DNA of 64,000 bases, taken from NCBI RefSeq assembly GCF_016908715.1, contig NZ_JAFBEK010000001.1, positions 396,874 through 460,873 of the forward strand, given 5' to 3'. The position numbers were made by a program, and so were the translations under genes. Shown here in pieces: positions 29,976 to 38,931 of the stretch. Numbering within the stretch: position 1 is the stretch's first letter; each line of letters opens with the position of its first letter. The notes under the pieces are model-generated. The model saw nothing but the letters and a program-made list of their open reading frames with translations, had not been told where the DNA came from and ran no database searches. This stretch comes from Leuconostoc rapi (GTDB taxonomy: Bacteria > Bacillota > Bacilli > Lactobacillales > Lactobacillaceae).

Positions 29976-29986
29976 GGAGGTGAAGC

Positions 29987-31252
29987 ATGGATTTAACAAA
30001 AGTTAATCAACAAATTGAGTCACGACAAGACGAGTTATTAGATTTGATAAAAAATCTGGTTGCTTTCGAAACACCAGCACCACCAGCGCGAAATACGCGT
30101 GAAGCACAAAATTTTGTCGCTGATTTTTTAAGCGCTTTGGACTTTGATATTGATCAATGGGCATTATATGATAATGATGATATTGTGGTTGGAACCAAGG
30201 TTGGCGATCCAGCATATCAAAGTTTGATCATTAACGGGCACATGGATGTTGCAGCGTTAAATCCTGATGAAAGCTGGACTTTTACACCTTTTGAAGCTGT
30301 CGTTCGTGATGATCGAATCATTGGACGTGGTGTATCAGATATGAAAGGTGGACTTGCGGCTGCATTATTTGCTTTAAAAATTTTGCATGATGAAAATATC
30401 GTTTTGCCAGGACAACTGTTTTTTGAATCCGTGATTGGAGAAGAAGTCGGCGAGGCTGGAACGAAATCAACAATTGAACATGGCTACTCAGCAGACTTTG
30501 CACTTGTAACCGATTCAAGTGATTTAGAGATTCAAGGACAAGGTGGTGTTATTACAGGCTGGGTGACAATCAAAAGCGATAAAACTTACCATGATGGTTT
30601 ACGCCGTGAAATGATTCATGCTGGTGGCGGGTTAAGGGCGGCGAGTGCGATTGAAAAAATGGCCAAGTTAATCATTGGTTTGCAGGAATTAGAACGTGAT
30701 TGGGCAGTCAATAAAATTTATCCTGGCTTTCCTGCTGGTACGAATACGATTAATCCTGCAGTAATTGAAGGGGGACGAAATGCAGCATTTATCGCTGACG
30801 AAGCACGCCTATGGCTAACAGTTCACTTTTATCCAAATGAAACCTACCAATCTGTCACACAAGAAATTGAATCATTTGTAACCCGCTTAGCACAAGCAGA
30901 CCCATGGTTACGGGATCATTTACCCACCTTTGAATGGGGTGGTAGTTCAATGATTGAAGATCGAGGCGAAATTTTCCCTGCTTTAGAGGTGGATGAAAAA
31001 CATCCTGCAGTTCAAACATTACGCAACGCACACTTAGCTGCCTTTAAAAATAAAACAAGCGTTTCTGTTTCAACAAGTGTAACAGATGGTGGCTGGTTTG
31101 GTGATGCTCATATTCCTGCTGCCATATATGGACCAGGTGATTTGCGTCATGCGCACGCAGTTGATGAAAGTATTTCAGTTACGCGTTTAGTGCAATATAG
31201 TCAATCTTTAGCACAGTTTATTGTAGACTGGACACATACTAAGAAGGGGTAA
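29987..31252 (+). CDS. M20-family amidohydrolase, probable formylaminopyrimidine deformylase (YlmB-like)
   Basis: A 421-residue zinc-dependent M20 (ArgE/DapE) enzyme. Metal-site motifs are INGHMDVAAL (about 83-92), GRGVSDMKGGLAAALFAL and SVIGEEVGEAGT. Control by a TPP riboswitch and linkage to tenA match the YlmB-TenA route that deformylates degraded thiamin pyrimidine before TenA releases HMP. Sequence alone cannot separate YlmB from other M20 enzymes; the assignment rests on context. GCGGAGGTGAAGC is the ribosome binding site. The tenA start is 2 nt past the stop. Confidence 0.85.
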   Translation: MDLTKVNQQIESRQDELLDLIKNLVAFETPAPPARNTREAQNFVADFLSALDFDIDQWALYDNDDIVVGTKVGDPAYQSLIINGHMDVAALNPDESWTFTPFEAVVRDDRIIGRGVSDMKGGLAAALFALKILHDENIVLPGQLFFESVIGEEVGEAGTKSTIEHGYSADFALVTDSSDLEIQGQGGVITGWVTIKSDKTYHDGLRREMIHAGGGLRAASAIEKMAKLIIGLQELERDWAVNKIYPGFPAGTNTINPAVIEGGRNAAFIADEARLWLTVHFYPNETYQSVTQEIESFVTRLAQADPWLRDHLPTFEWGGSSMIEDRGEIFPALEVDEKHPAVQTLRNAHLAAFKNKTSVSVSTSVTDGGWFGDAHIPAAIYGPGDLRHAHAVDESISVTRLVQYSQSLAQFIVDWTHTKKG

Positions 31253-31254
31253 AA

Positions 31255-31920
31255 ATGGGATTTAGTCAAGAAATTATAACAGACATTGACAACATTTGGC
31301 AAGCTAATCTAAAACATCCATTTGTGCAAGAAATTGGCGCAGGTACTTTGCCAGTCCAAAAATTTAAATACTATATGATACAAGATTATGTGTATCTGAT
31401 AGACTATGCTAAAATATTTGCCTTAGGTGTCCTTAAAAGTACTGATTTGCAAACAATGACACAGTTTGCAAATATACTACAGTCAACTTTAACTGAAGAA
31501 ATGTCATTGCATCGACAATATGCTGCCCAATTTAACATTAGTGAAGAAACATTAACATCTGCAGAGCCTGCACCCACAACATTGGCATACACAAATTATT
31601 TATTATCAGTTGCTCAGACTGGCGGTCAAGCTGAACTTTTGGCTGCACTTCTGCCTTGCATGTGGGGATATGAAGCAATTGGGAAAAGTTTAGCCCATTC
31701 ACCAGGTGCCAAACATGCGCTATACGGCGAATGGATTGCGATGTATAGTTCATCTGATTTTAGTGCATTGACTGAATGGCTGATTCAAGAATTTGACAAG
31801 ATAACAGCACAACAGACAAACATGCAACGTACGAATTTAACGAACATTTTTAAAAATGCTTTGCGATACGAAGTACTTTTTTGGGAAATGGCTTATCAAG
31901 AAGAAAAGTGGTTGGTTTGA
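31255..31920 (+). CDS. tenA: Aminopyrimidine aminohydrolase / thiaminase II
   Basis: TenA hydrolyses 4-amino-5-aminomethyl-2-methylpyrimidine (and thiamin) to HMP for thiamin salvage. Key residues are visible: the aspartate in MIQDYVYLIDYA (about 43), the catalytic cysteine in LLPCMWGYEAIG (about 135), and the C-terminal glutamate in VLFWEMAYQ (about 212). The 221-residue length is normal. It is tightly coupled to the preceding amidohydrolase and controlled by the same TPP riboswitch. Confidence 0.93.
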   Translation: MGFSQEIITDIDNIWQANLKHPFVQEIGAGTLPVQKFKYYMIQDYVYLIDYAKIFALGVLKSTDLQTMTQFANILQSTLTEEMSLHRQYAAQFNISEETLTSAEPAPTTLAYTNYLLSVAQTGGQAELLAALLPCMWGYEAIGKSLAHSPGAKHALYGEWIAMYSSSDFSALTEWLIQEFDKITAQQTNMQRTNLTNIFKNALRYEVLFWEMAYQEEKWLV

Positions 31921-32237
31921 TTTTTTTAGTTGAACTGAACCCCAAAAATTGGAGTGACGTTCAAGTACTGCTTTTAACTATTTTTATTAACAGAATGCTG
32001 GGATAATGCGTGTATCTAAGAAAAATATAACCTAGCAAAAGGGTATTTAAGAATAAAAACTAATCCACCTAAAAATAAATATTTTAATTACGATAATTAA
32101 TAGTTCACATGAAAAAATTGTCAATAGCTTGGCTATACCGATTTTACGCTGTTTAGTATGTCCGACGTAATTTCCTGAGCAAAAAAACAACGACTTAGCG
32201 TATTAAACGCGACTAAACCAGATTTCGATCAGCGATA
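31921..32237. other. Gene-free stretch, possible IS3-type element end at 31931-31954
   Basis: The first part (TGAACTGAACCCCAAAAATT, then GGAG) resembles the terminal repeats of IS3-family elements. Nothing else recognisable follows; the rest is AT-rich and has no credible frame. Confidence 0.35.
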
Positions 32238-33209
32238 TTATTCAAACTTAGAAGGGATAACAATTTGTTTTATGTATTCAGGTTGTTTTTCTGAAATCTG
32301 TGTCATTAAAATTTCAGCCGCTGTGGCACCCATCAAAAACGGTGATTGTTGAATAAATTTATAATTTGGTGCCAAATATTTTGGTATATTAGTGTCAATA
32401 AAGCCCGTTATTCTTTGAGGCATCTGTGGTGCATTCAAAACGTCGCTATTGGCCAATAATTGAATTAAAAGTCGTTCTTTGAGTACAAACAAAAGGTTTT
32501 TTGGATTGCTTATATCTAGGTCGTTGGATAACCCAGAAAAATCAAGATGTTCAGAATCCACCTCAATGAGTTGTGAATGATCAAAGACAGAGCGTATACC
32601 AGCAACTCTTTCGACACGAGTTGAAATATGATTAATTGGTTCAGTAATGATGGTCACTTTATTGAAGCCTGTATCTAAAAAATTTTCCATTGCAAATTTT
32701 GTGACTTGAAAATTATTTGTGGTGACAGTGCTTAATTTGCCATTACCAATATCGCGGTCAATTAACACAACTGGTACACCGTCATTGGTGAATTTTTCAA
32801 TTAAATTGTGGTCAGTTGATACTGGTTGTAAAACCAATCCAGCAAATTTTTGATTGTAAACAGTTTCTAGAAGAGCAGATTCAGTAGCCGTATCTGAGTT
32901 TGAATCAAAAAGCACACCAATAAAACCTTGTACGCTTAAAATAGAGACAATGCCCTTAAAATATTCTGAAGAAAAGTATTCATCAATATTTGAGGCAAGA
33001 ACAGCGACTAGATTTGATTTTTGTTTTGCCAATTGCACAGCAGCAGCATTTCTGGTATAAGCAGTTTCTTCAATTATTTTTTTTAATTTTGCTGCGGTTT
33101 TCTCAGACATTTGGTTCAGCTGGCCATTAAGATAGCGGCTAACTGTAGCGGTTGAAACGCCTGCCTTAGTGGCAACGTCGACGATAGTTAATTTTTTATT
33201 TTTATCCAT
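32238..33209 (-). CDS. LacI-family transcriptional regulator
   Basis: A 323-residue repressor of the LacI/KdgR group. The helix-turn-helix is IVDVATKAGVSTATVSRYLN (residues 9-28) with hinge NAAAVQLAKQKSNLVAVL, and the sugar domain follows (GLVLQPVS, VVLIDRDIG). It lies downstream of the KduD-like gene and opposite a Gfo/Idh gene; dyads of the GTAAGCG/CGYTTAC type between them are likely operators. The ligand may be a keto-deoxy or hexuronic sugar acid (inference). Confidence 0.85.
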   Translation of the reverse strand: MDKNKKLTIVDVATKAGVSTATVSRYLNGQLNQMSEKTAAKLKKIIEETAYTRNAAAVQLAKQKSNLVAVLASNIDEYFSSEYFKGIVSILSVQGFIGVLFDSNSDTATESALLETVYNQKFAGLVLQPVSTDHNLIEKFTNDGVPVVLIDRDIGNGKLSTVTTNNFQVTKFAMENFLDTGFNKVTIITEPINHISTRVERVAGIRSVFDHSQLIEVDSEHLDFSGLSNDLDISNPKNLLFVLKERLLIQLLANSDVLNAPQMPQRITGFIDTNIPKYLAPNYKFIQQSPFLMGATAAEILMTQISEKQPEYIKQIVIPSKFE

Positions 33210-33344
33210 GTATTAGGCCTATTGTTTGAATTTAAAGGCTCAGTGTTTTAGGTATATACTAGAACGCTGAGCCTTTTTTATTATAGCATTTGAATAGAAG
33301 TGTAACTCATTTGTGTGCGTCTGTTTGTGTTAATTGTGAAACAA

Positions 33345-34124
33345 TTATCTTAATAAATAACCACCATCGACTGGTAGTGTGACACCCGTAATATAATTAG
33401 AAGCATTGCTAGCCAAAAATACAACGGTTCCCATAAGTTCTTTGGGATCTGCCCAGTGCCCAGCTGGAATATGTTGAAGGATTTCCTTGTTCCTCGTTTC
33501 ATTTTCTTGGAGTGCCTTGGTCATTGGTGTATTAATGTATCCGGGGGCAATCGCGTTGACTTGAATATTGTCAACGGCTAACGCGTCTGCATATGCTTTA
33601 GTTAAACCAATGACACCATGCTTACTTGCAGTATAGGGGAAAATAAACTTGCCCGCGCGATAAGATTGCATAGATCCAATATTGATGATTTTTCCACCAC
33701 CGTTTTCAGACATTAATAGCGCCATTGCTTTGGAAATATGATAAACAGCATTTAAGTTTAAATCCAGCACTGCATCCCAATCCGCATCTGGAAATTCTTG
33801 CCATTCGTGTCGCTTTTGCATGCCCGCGTTATTAACGAGAATATCTAATGTTTGACTACTGCTTTTTATAAAATTAGTTATCTGATCTGCTGCATCTTTT
33901 TGTGTGATATCTAATTGAAGAAAGTCAATTGTTTGCCCATAGGATTCAACGATTGCTTTTGTTTCATCCCAACCTGTTTTGGTATAAGAAACTACCAAAA
34001 TATTAGCACCAACTGAACTTAACGCTTGGGAATAGTACCGTCCAAGACCAGACGCACCACCTGTAATTAAGGCTGTCTTACCAGTGAGACTGAAAGTGTT
34101 AAGTGAAAAATCTAATGTTGTCAT
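33345..34124 (-). CDS. Short-chain dehydrogenase, KduD/gluconate-5-dehydrogenase-like
   Basis: A 259-residue classical SDR. The cofactor loop is ITGGASGLGRYYSQAL (about 20-35), with NNAGMQKRHEW, the catalytic serine in INIGSMQSY, YTASKHGVIG (Tyr and Lys) and a C-terminal GVTLPVDGGYLL. It most resembles 2-dehydro-3-deoxy-D-gluconate 5-dehydrogenase and related sugar-acid oxidoreductases. AACGGAGAAAAAG precedes the ATG. It is followed on the same strand by the LacI gene and divergent from the Gfo/Idh gene. Confidence 0.85.
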   Translation of the reverse strand: MTTLDFSLNTFSLTGKTALITGGASGLGRYYSQALSSVGANILVVSYTKTGWDETKAIVESYGQTIDFLQLDITQKDAADQITNFIKSSSQTLDILVNNAGMQKRHEWQEFPDADWDAVLDLNLNAVYHISKAMALLMSENGGGKIINIGSMQSYRAGKFIFPYTASKHGVIGLTKAYADALAVDNIQVNAIAPGYINTPMTKALQENETRNKEILQHIPAGHWADPKELMGTVVFLASNASNYITGVTLPVDGGYLLR

Positions 34125-34157
34125 ACTTTTTCTCCGTTATCTTAATTTCAGTTATTT

Positions 34158-34268
34158 ACGTAAGCGGTTACGTATACATGTATACTACGCTTATAAAAAC
34201 AAATAATCAAGTATCGACTTTTTAAAAGAAAACGCTTACAATGTATTTATAACGTAAGCGTTTACGTT
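34158..34268. promoter_or_regulatory. Divergent regulatory region with two operator dyads and a cre-like site
   Basis: ACGTAAGCGGTTACGT (34158-34173) and AACGTAAGCGTTTACGTT (34251-34268) are strong LacI-type dyads sharing the ACGTAAGCG half-site. One lies near each divergent gene. Between them AGAAAACGCTTACA (34227-34240) is a cre-like site on the minus strand with one mismatch. The pair would suit DNA looping by the LacI protein encoded at 32238. Confidence 0.65.
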
Positions 34269-34310
34269 TAAAGGGACAGGACTATTTCTGTCGTTAGAAA
34301 GGAAAAAACG

Positions 34311-35270
34311 ATGACATTAAATTGGGCAATAATTGGTACTGGAACGATAGCTAATGAAATGGCGTCCGCGTTATTGAAGAATGGCAAGCACATTGAGGGC
34401 GTGTTTGGGCGACACTTTGAGAAAACACAACAGTTCGCTGAAAAATATCATATCAGAAAACAATTTAGAACCTTAGATGACCTACTTTCAAATAAATTGA
34501 TTGATGCAATTTATATTGCGACCCCACATAATACGCATTTTGAGATAGCGAAACAGGCTTTATTACAGGGTAAACATGTATTGGCAGAAAAGGCGATGAC
34601 GGTTAATAAAGCTGAACTAACTGAGCTTTATCGTATAGCTCGCGATCATAACATTATAATTATGGAAGCCATGACCTTACTACATATGCCACTAATTAAA
34701 AAAATTAAATCATTGGTGGCAATGGGTGAATTAGGTGCCGTCAAAACTATTAATGTTACTTTTGGTAGTCACAAGCCTTATGATGTGACGAATAGATTTT
34801 TTAATGCTGATTTAGCAGGTGGCGCGTTACTAGATATTGGCGGCTATGCATTTACCGCAGCGCGTTATTTCATGTCAGAACAACCAAACCAAATTAGCTC
34901 TTTCGCAAATTATTTTGAAACAGGTGTTGATGAACAATCAGTCACAATTCTGAGTAATTCAAAAAATGAATTAGCTACTGTTTCTCTATCCATGCAAGCA
35001 AAACAACCTAAAGCATTGACTATTTCAGGAACTAAAGGCTATATTCGCGTACGCGATTTTCCACGTGCTCAGGAAGCCACTTGGTATCACACGGAAACAA
35101 AAAATACTGAATTGATTAAGGCCGGTGATACACAGGACGCATTAGTCTACGAGGTTGAAGATTTTGAAAAAGTGGTTGAGAGTCCAAGTCAAAGTACGCT
35201 TTATAGCAATATGACTGTTGATGTATTTAATATATTTGAAACTGTGCAATCTCAGTGGCAAAAAAAGTAA
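34311..35270 (+). CDS. Gfo/Idh/MocA-family NAD(P)-dependent oxidoreductase
   Basis: A 319-residue sugar or inositol dehydrogenase-type protein. N-terminal Rossmann motif WAIIGTGTIANEMASAL (residues 5-21), then AIYIATPHNTHFE and the conserved HVLAEKAMTVN (EKP variant, catalytic lysine, about 96). The C-terminal Gfo/Idh domain includes GGALLDIGGYAF. AGAAAGGAAAA lies upstream. Its divergence from the KduD-like gene and shared operators suggest one sugar-acid regulon. Substrate unknown. Confidence 0.87.
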   Translation: MTLNWAIIGTGTIANEMASALLKNGKHIEGVFGRHFEKTQQFAEKYHIRKQFRTLDDLLSNKLIDAIYIATPHNTHFEIAKQALLQGKHVLAEKAMTVNKAELTELYRIARDHNIIIMEAMTLLHMPLIKKIKSLVAMGELGAVKTINVTFGSHKPYDVTNRFFNADLAGGALLDIGGYAFTAARYFMSEQPNQISSFANYFETGVDEQSVTILSNSKNELATVSLSMQAKQPKALTISGTKGYIRVRDFPRAQEATWYHTETKNTELIKAGDTQDALVYEVEDFEKVVESPSQSTLYSNMTVDVFNIFETVQSQWQKK

Positions 35271-35303
35271 ATACCAAAACTGATATGTAATAGCAAGAAT
35301 TCG

Positions 35304-35366
35304 TGCGTTTACGCTGAATGACTAGACCGCTTTTTTGGTCGGGCCATTCAGTGTAAACGCATTTTT
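35304..35366 (+). terminator. Long terminator after the Gfo/Idh gene
   Basis: TGCGTTTACGCTGAATG pairs with CATTCAGTGTAAACGCA (35345-35361) with one wobble; the upper stem contains GACC/GGTC; TTTTT follows. Confidence 0.9.
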
Positions 35367-35474
35367 ATATCATGATGCTTGTGCATAAGTTTTCATGTAA
35401 AGAATCTGTTTTGTTTTATATTTTTTTCAAATCACTTGCAATATGGGCGTGGCAGTGTAAAATTAAGGTTGTAA

Positions 35475-35488
35475 TGTAAACGCTTACA
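35475..35488 (+). promoter_or_regulatory. cre site upstream of cidA
   Basis: TGTAAACGCTTACA matches the cre consensus at every position and lies 23 nt before the cidA start, overlapping the probable promoter or start point. CcpA repression by preferred sugars is expected. Confidence 0.8.
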
Positions 35489-35510
35489 ATATTTAGGAGG
35501 GAATTGTTTT

Positions 35511-35918
35511 ATGGAAAATAAAAAGAAAGAAAAAGCCGCACCACTGCTAACGCAATTTTTAATTTTTAGCTGCATTCTACTCATCGCTAATATTTTATCA
35601 ATTGGTATATCGTTAGTACTACCAGGATTTCCCGTACCAACACCATTAATTGGGTTAATGTTATTATTCATTGCGCTAGTTAGTGGTGTCGTTAAATTGG
35701 AACAAGTGGAAGGCCTGTCGACAAGTTTAATTGGATTGATTGGTTTGTTATTTGTACCTTCGGGTATTTCACTTGCCAGTTCGTTGACTTTATTTAAACA
35801 AGAAGGTATTAAAATTGTTGCGGTGGTCATCATCTCAACTGTGGTGCTTTTATTATCAGTTGCGTATACATCACAACTAGTGGCAAAAATTAGTGGTAAA
35901 ATTCATCATAAATTATAG
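35511..35918 (+). CDS. cidA: CidA/LrgA-family membrane protein
   Basis: A 135-residue protein with four hydrophobic segments and the family marks PGFPVPTPLIGLMLLF (about 42-57) and LIGLLFVPSGI (84-94). CidA/LrgA proteins were first described as holin-like; work on B. subtilis and streptococcal homologues supports pyruvate uptake with the CidB/LrgB partner. The pyruvate oxidase downstream favours a pyruvate role here. AGGAGGGAA precedes the ATG. Confidence 0.88.
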   Translation: MENKKKEKAAPLLTQFLIFSCILLIANILSIGISLVLPGFPVPTPLIGLMLLFIALVSGVVKLEQVEGLSTSLIGLIGLLFVPSGISLASSLTLFKQEGIKIVAVVIISTVVLLLSVAYTSQLVAKISGKIHHKL

Positions 35919-35937
35919 GTTGTTAGGAGTAGATATT

Positions 35938-36684
35938 ATGTTGTCTTTTTTAAGCACACCGTTTTGGGGTATTTTTTTAACCATTTTCGTTTATTGGATT
36001 GGTCAACAACTTTTTAAGAAATACCCAATTTTTATATTTCAACCCTTATTTATCGGGATGGTATTAGGTATTTTCATATTGATTGGGTTATCTAGTTTAT
36101 TGAGACAACCAACCGCAGCACTCTATCAACAATATAAGGTAGGAGGAGATTTCATTTTCTGGTTCTTGAATCCAGCAACAATGGCATTTGCAGTACCATT
36201 ATACAAACGCCGTGATTTGGTGAAACGGTATTGGTTGCGCATCTTCACTTCTCTATTCGTTGGCTTAACGATAGCTTTGTTTCTTATTTTTATTATTTCC
36301 CGTCTGTTTGGTCTATCAAAAATTGCAACAATTGCAATGCTTCCTCAAGCAGCCACAACAGCAATAGCATTGCCGATTTCTTCAGTCATTGCTGGTGGTG
36401 GTCAAGTCGGTACGATGGCTGCATCAATTACAGCCATGGCAGTTATTGTCAATGCTGTTGTCATCTATGCCTTGGGTACCCAACTAATCAAATGGTTTAA
36501 GTTAGATAAAGATCCGATAGGATTAGGGTTATCGTTTGGTACAGCCGGACATACAATTGGTTCAGCAAAAGCGATAGAGGTTGGTGAAGTAGAGGGCGCT
36601 ATGGCTTCTATTTCAATGGTCGTTATTGGTCTAATTGTTGATTTAATCGTGCCAACATTTGCAAAATTAATGGGGCTTATGTAA
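35938..36684 (+). CDS. cidB: CidB/LrgB-family membrane protein
   Basis: A 248-residue partner of CidA with about seven or eight membrane segments. Family marks: LLRQPTAALYQQYKVGG, FLNPATMAFAVPLYKRRDLVKRYW (about 70-93), SKIATIAMLPQAATTAIALP and GLSFGTAGHTIGSAKA. The ATG at 35938 (TTAGGAG upstream) is preferred; the longer frame would overlap cidA. It acts in the cytoplasmic membrane with CidA. Confidence 0.9.
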   Translation: MLSFLSTPFWGIFLTIFVYWIGQQLFKKYPIFIFQPLFIGMVLGIFILIGLSSLLRQPTAALYQQYKVGGDFIFWFLNPATMAFAVPLYKRRDLVKRYWLRIFTSLFVGLTIALFLIFIISRLFGLSKIATIAMLPQAATTAIALPISSVIAGGGQVGTMAASITAMAVIVNAVVIYALGTQLIKWFKLDKDPIGLGLSFGTAGHTIGSAKAIEVGEVEGAMASISMVVIGLIVDLIVPTFAKLMGLM

Positions 36685-36853
36685 TTGAAGTCGCATAAAG
36701 TATCTCCGTAATAAAAATCCAAATTATTTTTCAATCGTTTACATTAATTAACTCAGTTCATTGTCTTGTTGTTTCTTGTAGCGCAAAACATTTTCTGTTA
36801 ATGCAATAACTTGATATTGCACAACAATTAATATATAATTTAAATTGTTGTAA

Positions 36854-36867
36854 AGAAAGCGCTTACA
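36854..36867 (+). promoter_or_regulatory. cre-like site upstream of pyruvate oxidase
   Basis: AGAAAGCGCTTACA fits the cre consensus except for its first base. It lies 28 nt before the pox start, downstream of a TATAAT-like sequence (36832-36837). Confidence 0.65.
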
Positions 36868-36895
36868 ATTGTAGTTACTTTAGGAGGGTATTAGA

Positions 36896-38716
36896 ATGTC
36901 AGATAAGAAAATATCAGCTGGACTAGCAGCTTTGAAGGTTATGGAAGGCTGGGGTGTTCACACAATTTACGGTATCCCTTCCGGAACGTTAAGTGGTTTG
37001 ATGAATGCTATGGGAAATCCTGAAAACAACATCAAATTCTTACAAGTTAAACACGAAGAGGTCGCTTCTATGGCAGCTGTCATGCAATGGAAATTTGGCG
37101 GCAAGTTAGGCGTTGCTGTTGGATCAGGTGGCCCTGGTGCGACGCATTTAATTAACGGTCTATATGATGCAGCGATGGACAATACACCTGTATTAGCTAT
37201 TTTAGGATCAAAGCCAGTTCGTGAATTGAATATGGATTCCTTTCAAGAATTAAATCAAAATCCGATGTATGAAAGTATCGCGGTTTATAATCGTCGTGTT
37301 GCTACGGCAGAACAGTTACCTCATTTGGTAGATGATGCAATCCGTACAGCGATTTCAAAACGTGGTGTTGCGGTACTTGAAGTACCTGCTGACTTCGGAT
37401 TTTCAGAAATTGATGAAAATTCAATTTATTCATCGCCACTATACTCATCAGGTTTAAAATATAAAGAATATAAATCAGCGCCTGTTGATGAAGCAGATAT
37501 TGATGGTGCTGTTGCCCTATTAAATCAAGCAAAACGCCCAATTATTTATGCAGGTGTGGGCACTATTGGACATGGTCCAGCAGTTCAAGAATTGGCTCGT
37601 AAGATAAAGGCACCTATTATTACAACTGGTAAAAACTTTGAAACATTTGACTGGGATTTTGAGGCTTTTACAGGGTCAACATTCCGTGTTGGTTGGAAAC
37701 CAGCTAACGAAGCGGTCCTTGAGGCAGACACTGTCCTATTCGTCGGAACAAACTTCCCATTCTCAGAAGTTGAAGGCACATTCCGTAACGTTGATAAATT
37801 CATTCAAATTGATAATAACCCAGCAATGTTAGGTAAACGTCACCAAAACGATGTGGCCATCCTTGGTGATGCTGGAGATGCGATTGATGCCATACTTGCT
37901 AAAGTGACGCCAGCTTCAGAATCACCATGGTGGCATGCTAATATCAAAAATGTTCAAAATTGGCGTGGCTATATGAATAAACTGGAACAAAAAACTGAAG
38001 GGGACCTTCAAGCTTACCAAGTTTATAACGCCATCAATAAGTACGCGGCCGAAGATGCGATTTTCTCAACTGATGTGGGTAACGTGACGCAAATGTCTAT
38101 ACGCCATCTGCACATGACTCCTAAGAATATGTGGCGTACATCGCCGTTGTTTGCCACAATGGGTATTGGTTTGCCAGGTGGTATTGGTGCCAAAAATACT
38201 TATCCAGATCGTCAAGTTTGGAATTTGATGGGGGATGGCGCCTTTTCAATGACATACCCAGACGTTGTCACAAACGTTCGCTATGATTTACCAGTCATTA
38301 ATATTGTATTCACTAATACAGAGTACGGCTTTATCAAGAACAAGTACGAGGATACCAATACCTATAACTTCGGTGTCGACTTTACTGATGTTGACTACGC
38401 CAAGATTGCTGAAGCACAAGGCGCTGTTGGCTTAACCGTTCGGCGCATTGAAGACATTGATCAGGTTATCAAACAAGCAGTAGATTATTATAACCAAGGA
38501 CGTGTTGTTGTCGTTGATGCAAAAATTACTAAGGACCGTCCAATTCCTGTAGAAACACTGAAACTTGATACAAGCTTGTACAGTGAAGAGGTCGTTAACG
38601 CCTATAAAGAGAAATACGAAGCGCAAGAATTAGTGCCCTTCCGTCATTTCCTTGAAGAAGAGGGGCTAACATCAAAGTATATTAAAGACACGAATGATAA
38701 CAAATATAGTTTTTAA
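36896..38716 (+). CDS. pox: Pyruvate oxidase (TPP- and FAD-dependent)
   Basis: Converts pyruvate, phosphate and O2 to acetyl phosphate, CO2 and H2O2. The 606-residue three-domain TPP enzyme has the activating glutamate in [11 protein letters not shown] (about 56), [17 protein letters not shown], the FAD domain with [15 protein letters not shown], and the TPP/Mg motif [17 protein letters not shown]...NTEYGF (about 443-475). Next to cidAB it forms a cidABC-like locus, linking pyruvate uptake with oxidation; each unit has its own cre site. AGGAGGGTA is the ribosome binding site. Confidence 0.94.
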   Translation: MSDKKISAGLAALKVMEGWGVHTIYGIPSGTLSGLMNAMGNPENNIKFLQVKHEEVASMAAVMQWKFGGKLGVAVGSGGPGATHLINGLYDAAMDNTPVLAILGSKPVRELNMDSFQELNQNPMYESIAVYNRRVATAEQLPHLVDDAIRTAISKRGVAVLEVPADFGFSEIDENSIYSSPLYSSGLKYKEYKSAPVDEADIDGAVALLNQAKRPIIYAGVGTIGHGPAVQELARKIKAPIITTGKNFETFDWDFEAFTGSTFRVGWKPANEAVLEADTVLFVGTNFPFSEVEGTFRNVDKFIQIDNNPAMLGKRHQNDVAILGDAGDAIDAILAKVTPASESPWWHANIKNVQNWRGYMNKLEQKTEGDLQAYQVYNAINKYAAEDAIFSTDVGNVTQMSIRHLHMTPKNMWRTSPLFATMGIGLPGGIGAKNTYPDRQVWNLMGDGAFSMTYPDVVTNVRYDLPVINIVFTNTEYGFIKNKYEDTNTYNFGVDFTDVDYAKIAEAQGAVGLTVRRIEDIDQVIKQAVDYYNQGRVVVVDAKITKDRPIPVETLKLDTSLYSEEVVNAYKEKYEAQELVPFRHFLEEEGLTSKYIKDTNDNKYSF

Positions 38717-38743
38717 AGTGTGAAAAGGTCGTTAATGGCCGCC

Positions 38744-38791
38744 ACCCAGTCATGCAAACAGATGATACTCTGTTTGCATGACTGGGTTTTT
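38744..38791 (+). terminator. Terminator of pox
   Basis: ACCCAGTCATGCAAACAGA and its complement form a perfect stem of at least 18 bp with a 6-nt loop, then TTTTT. Confidence 0.95.
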
Positions 38792-38868
38792 ATATTTAGT
38801 GAACGTCCTACTCAAAGCTCTGTGTCATTACTATTATCTTAAATTTAAAAATAACGTATAATTGCATA

Positions 38869-38897
38869 TTGCACACAGGAACATTTGTTCGTATAAT
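38869..38897 (+). promoter_or_regulatory. SOS promoter with LexA box
   Basis: TTGCAC (38869-38874) and TATAAT (38892-38897) are 17 bp apart. The Gram-positive LexA (DinR) box GAACATTTGTTC (38879-38890) fits the GAAC-N4-GTTC core exactly and fills the spacer. Confidence 0.88.
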
Positions 38898-38931
38898 GAT
38901 AGTGTAGACTTTATAATGAGGTGTAAAATTA

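Noticed and set aside
33234..33277. 18-bp hairpin with T tract between the KduD-like and LacI genes
   Set aside because: The T tract is on the plus strand, where no gene precedes it; on the minus strand the tail is only TTTAAA. Its role is ambiguous, so it was not listed as a terminator.
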